64,000 nucleotides of DNA from NCBI GenBank assembly GCA_963693365.1, contig CAVNZM010000001.1, positions 11,036,001 to 11,100,000 on the forward strand, read 5' to 3'. Position 1 is the stretch's first letter; each line of letters starts with the position of its first letter. Origin of the DNA: Amoebidium appalachense. Lineage: Eukaryota > Ichthyosporea. Shown in pieces: positions 41,931-64,000 of this stretch. The translations under genes and the position numbers were made by a program. Below the pieces are notes generated by a model. The model was not told the origin of the DNA, searched no databases, and was given only the letters and a program-made list of their open reading frames with translations.

Positions 41931-42471
41931 TTTTGGCGGGAAAAGTGTGCACAGAATGACGTCACATCCTCGATATTTAATAGGATCGAGGATTCATATG
42001 TTACTTGGTTTCATACTCAATATCCTTTGCTTCATCGTTGTGATTAAGAGTATTTATGGTAGGGCTTTTGAGCCTGTGCTTCGTTTTATATTAGAGACTC
42101 ATCTATTTTCTTTACAATCGTTGTGTAAATTAGCTGCTTATATTTATCCTTCCTCTCGTAACCCTACCACACTTATCGATTTTGCAATTCTAACCCCTCT
42201 TTGTGATATAGCTTGGAAATGTTTATTTTGGCGCTGTAACCTTTGTTTCCATAAATGTTTGTGCCACTTTTGTGCAGAACCTTTTTCTCGTAAACACTTA
42301 GATAGATGTATTTATTTATCTCAGATTATTCCGTTAGAAATTAGAAGACTGGCTTATTTAGATAATCATGATATTACGTGTATTGACTATCTGTTGAACC
42401 ACGGTATGTTTAACGAGTTTTCTAGGGTGTATGATTATTTAAGTCGTTATCTCCTCCGTATCCGAGAGTGA
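41908..42471 (+). CDS. Hypothetical intronless protein, 187 residues
   Basis: A single uninterrupted frame from ATG to TGA in AT-rich sequence without the homopolymers typical here. I do not recognise the family. It begins SDCPGCNFGGKSVH, has a hydrophobic stretch near residues 31-47 (MLLGFILNILCFIVVIK), then a Cys cluster at about 115-137 (CNLCFHKCLCHFC, preceded by WKCLFWR and followed by HLDRC) and a mixed charged C-terminus. The Cys spacing suggests metal binding. AATAAA lies at 42540, 68 bp past the stop. The start codon falls inside the left inverted-repeat arm and the right arm begins about 107 bp after the stop, so the ORF may belong to a mobile element. It could also be a retrocopy of a host gene. 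Confidence 0.5.
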   Translation: MSDCPGCNFGGKSVHRMTSHPRYLIGSRIHMLLGFILNILCFIVVIKSIYGRAFEPVLRFILETHLFSLQSLCKLAAYIYPSSRNPTTLIDFAILTPLCDIAWKCLFWRCNLCFHKCLCHFCAEPFSRKHLDRCIYLSQIIPLEIRRLAYLDNHDITCIDYLLNHGMFNEFSRVYDYLSRYLLRIRE

Positions 42472-42577
42472 GGGCTTTTGTATCTTCTTCTCGGAGATAT
42501 CGGTGATATCTCGATGGCTTCTATTTTGCTGAGCATATCAATAAAGCCATTATAAAAAAAGGATTTCATGAGCCGCG

Positions 42578-42652
42578 CCAGGGCAATCTGTCACCCTCAA
42601 TCGGACTTACCTCAATCAGGGTTCAAAATGGAAGAAGCGGTGGTTGCATTAT
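42578..42652 (+). repeat. Inverted repeat, right arm
   Basis: Counterpart of 41851-41930. Its frame opens ATGAGCCGCGCCAGGGCA and ends at a TGA after about 34 codons (SDLPQSGFKMEEAVVALLK). Together the arms enclose the 187-codon ORF. Confidence 0.65.
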
Positions 42653-43245
42653 TAAAGTGCTCCACAGTATGATGGGGTATTGGGAAATTTGTGGTTGCGT
42701 GCAGGCCTAGTTTGGGCTAGAGTTGTGGGTAGGTACACTGGAAGCCCTTCAAATGTTACAAAAACAGCTGGGCGACTACCCCATTTATACTTTAACCGGA
42801 CGTGCATAGCACCGTAAGACACCAAAAAATCAGTAACTTTACTAAAGGTTCACACCTTCGTGTGATATCTTGAAATTTCAGAAAAAACGTTTTCGCATGC
42901 ACACATGCACCGGAAATACCATACATACGACTATTGACTGGTACCTTGTGCAGTCAAAAAGCCAATACATATACACGGGTCGGATTTTCAGATGGGTGGA
43001 AAACCCGATATTATAGGTACCAAGTCAACGTATTCAAACATACTTTTAATTAATTCCTGGTAATAGGCGTGCAAGAACACAATATTTCTAAAAAGCATAC
43101 TTACGTGTCATTGGTGCTTTATCATACATTATAATCAATGTTGTGGAGGCCAGTTAGCAAAACACCTATTTCTGTTCGAAAACAAAACCGTGTCAGACAT
43201 GATATATTGCGGTTTTCATAATAAATATTGCTAAATTCTCAATTA

Positions 43246-43291
<46 letters not shown>

Positions 43292-43518
43292 ACCTTCCAA
43301 AAAAACAAGAAAACAAACAAACAAACAAAAAACAATCAACTTGGAAAAAAACAAAACACAGGTAGGCTTTCATACACATTCACCCACCCACACACCCAAA
43401 TTTTTCATACGAGCATCGACATCCCATCGCCTTCTGAAAGAAACCAATCAGCTCTCCTTTTTCCACACCCTGGCCACATTCACCTAACAACAACCCATTC
43501 ACCACACATACACACGAT
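42653..43518. other. Region downstream of RELCH
   Basis: AT-rich sequence with a C-run at 43246-43277 and short CA. It lies between two converging genes. No exon is recognised. Confidence 0.45.
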
Positions 43519-62229
<18,711 letters not shown>

Positions 62230-62445
62230 CTGTTGTTGGATAAACGGCAGGCGGAGTGAGTTGAGTTTTGGGTTATGGATTTTGGTGTATGTGTGGGTGT
62301 GGGCTTGGTTGTGTGCTTGGTGGGGTGGTACATTATTTAGAGGTAGGCTACAGTTGTAAGAGCAAAAGAATTGTTTCTTTATTTTCTTTTGTTTCTCTTT
62401 TTCTTTTCTTTCTTTTTTCTTTCTTTCTCTCTTTTTTTTTTTTTT

Positions 62446-62484
<39 letters not shown>

Positions 62485-62601
62485 TAAAGGCCCATTAGGT
62501 GATGCGCTAAACAGCATGTGTGGAAAATATTCCTTCTAAGTCTGCCGATTCTTTCGACAACTAAACAGCACCTAGTACACCCGCACGCACGCGCGTGCGC
62601 G

Positions 62602-62658
<57 letters not shown>

Positions 62659-62925
62659 GCACCCACACGGTCAGACATGCACACACACAAGATACACGGA
62701 CGCACACACACAAAAAACCACGACCGACCCCGGCAAATCATGATAACATTTACATTGGCATTCTCCAGCCACCCACCGTTTTATTGCCGTTGCGGCTGCA
62801 ACCTCCCCCTTGCTGTCCTTACGACTCAACGAAGAACCCGGGAATGCATTCTCTAACTGGTAAAAAAAATTGTTACAAGCATGTTGATGATCGAGCAGAA
62901 CAATTGCACTTTACAAAGGAGATTA

Positions 62926-62965
<40 letters not shown>

Positions 62966-63232
62966 ACTACATTTATTAGAAATGCGACCCCCCCCCCCCC
63001 CCCCCCGCCCCTTCTCTCCAAACACTGTCCCATCTCTTTCGATTCTTTTCTATGATCCCCCAATTTCTCCTGCGACTAAACACATATTTCACGAATACTT
63101 GACCCGAAGGAGAAGGAGGGAGCACGGGGAGACAGGGAGGGACGGGAGGGGAGGGGGAGGGGGGGGAGGGGGGGGGGGGGGGGGGGGGATGTTACATGTT
63201 ACAAAGCACACATGAACCGACAAACAACACAA
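62230..63232. other. Upstream of the first recognised RELCH exon
   Basis: Intron or 5' flank of RELCH. It holds a T-run with G-run at 62432-62484, (CA)n at 62611-62656, a G-run at 62927-62963, a C-run at 62988-63006 and a G-rich stretch to 63188. No LisH-encoding exon was recognised. Confidence 0.5.
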
Positions 63233-63895
63233 TGGCTGTGTTCCCACTGCGTGGGAATCGATCCCGCGGGAATCCGCCGGATCCACGTGGGAATCCCGGG
63301 GATTGCTTCCTGGAATGTGGGAACCAAATGTCCTTCGGTTCCCATTGGCTCGGACAACCGCGGACCGCGGTAATCCTGTTACGCAAAAAAATTGGCCGGC
63401 CACGCCTGCGATGATGCTGTTGGCGCCTAGCGCTGCCACAGCCGCATGCGTAGGCCTATACAGCTCGCAGGTTTTTTTTTTTTTTTTTCGCTCCGCCTTC
63501 TTCCCCCAAAAAACAACACACGCGCACACACTTGTGTTACGCTTGCTGGGAAAGAGAAAACAAAAATAAAGAAACAAAAAAGCAAAGATGTTATGCGTGT
63601 TCTCAAGTTCCTGTAGCGCCAAAAAAAAAACAAAAAAAAACAGGTTCTCCGTTTGCGGCAGCTGCTGCCGATCTATTAGCTACATGGGTAGAATTCTGCC
63701 GGGCCTCCTCTGCCGAGGTTAATTATTCCCACATCTTGGGAATAATCATTATCCGAAAAAGGAAATTTCCATTAAAATCTAATGAATTACCCCGCAGTGT
63801 GAACAGCCATCTGGGCAGAATTTATCCCATGCCACGGGAATCCAATCCCATTTTTGGTATCGGATTCCCATTCCCACGCAGTGGGAACGCGGCCA
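63233..63895. mobile_element. Element with GTTCCCACTGCGTGGGAAT terminal inverted repeats
   Basis: A 663-bp segment bounded by TGGCTGTGTTCCCACTGCGT on the left and the complement of TGGCCGCGTTCCCACTGCGT on the right. The termini are themselves near-palindromic (TTCCCACTGCGTGGGAA). Inside, further GGGAATCC/GGATTCCC motifs recur near both ends. The internal sequence has A- and T-runs and no coding potential. It is probably a non-autonomous DNA transposon. Confidence 0.7.
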
Positions 63896-63904
63896 ATGTA
63901 GGTT

Positions 63905-63962
63905 TTGCAAAGGAAGCACACATGCATATGCAACATATGCAGAGCCATTCTGAAGAGGGACA
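63905..63962 (-). mobile_element. SINE-like repeat, 3' fragment
   Basis: The minus strand has CTTCAGAATGGCTCTGCATA then TGTTGCATATGCATGTGTGC, a diverged match to the family 3' region. It directly flanks the foldback element. Confidence 0.45.
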
Positions 63963-64000
63963 CAATTTGATTGAGTCTCGTTATTGGTGATACGCATTTG

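Overview
The window is nuclear DNA from a eukaryote. Every recognisable gene is split by GT-AG introns, and there is a eukaryotic tRNA-Ile(AAT). The families present (a RhoGEF, GABA-B-like class C receptors, an RBBP4/MSI1 histone chaperone, a RELCH-type LisH/HEAT protein, an auxin-efflux-carrier-like transporter) fit a protist or a simple metazoan relative. I cannot fix the lineage from sequence alone. Introns are dominated by long C- and G-homopolymers and (CA)n/(GT)n tracts, so most long open frames are low-complexity artefacts. I rebuilt the genes from short exons joined by splice site and phase.

Layout. 180-11224 (+): 3' part of a RhoGEF with DH, PH and C2-like regions, 14 exons. 11225-13137: no host exon recognised; holds a degraded LINE-type reverse-transcriptase fragment (-). 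13138-16267 (+): PIN/AEC-family membrane transporter, 5' end not found, one frameshift. 16914-16987 (-): tRNA-Ile. 17046-20351 (-) and 20722-24867 (+): two GABA-B-like class C receptor genes, head to head. The first has two single-base frame breaks. The second has several breaks and lacks the TM6-TM7 exon, so it looks like a pseudogene. 26509-37108 (+): complete RBBP4/MSI1 WD40 gene, 12 exons, 422 codons. 37675-39123 (+): small Cys-rich zinc-binding protein. 41908-42471 (+): intronless 187-codon ORF of unknown function between two inverted repeat arms. 43519-62229 (-): most of a RELCH (KIAA1468-like) gene, 29 exons with fully consistent phases, about 1,009 codons, 5' end not found. 62230-64000: no exon recognised; holds a foldback element.

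Mobile and repeat content: a SINE-like family (two 305-bp copies that read as identical, one diverged full copy, several 3' fragments), three foldback/MITE-like elements, and many local duplications that repeat the edge of an exon together with its splice site. The most unusual example is six tandem copies of one RELCH exon end with its 5' splice site. A second pattern runs through the window: (CA)n and C-runs follow the transcribed strand and often sit directly against the 3' splice site, so the + strand changes from CA/C-rich over RBBP4 to largely GT/G-rich over RELCH.

The genes are not an operon or a functional cluster. They are housekeeping and signalling genes in a repeat-rich, intron-rich chromosome region.
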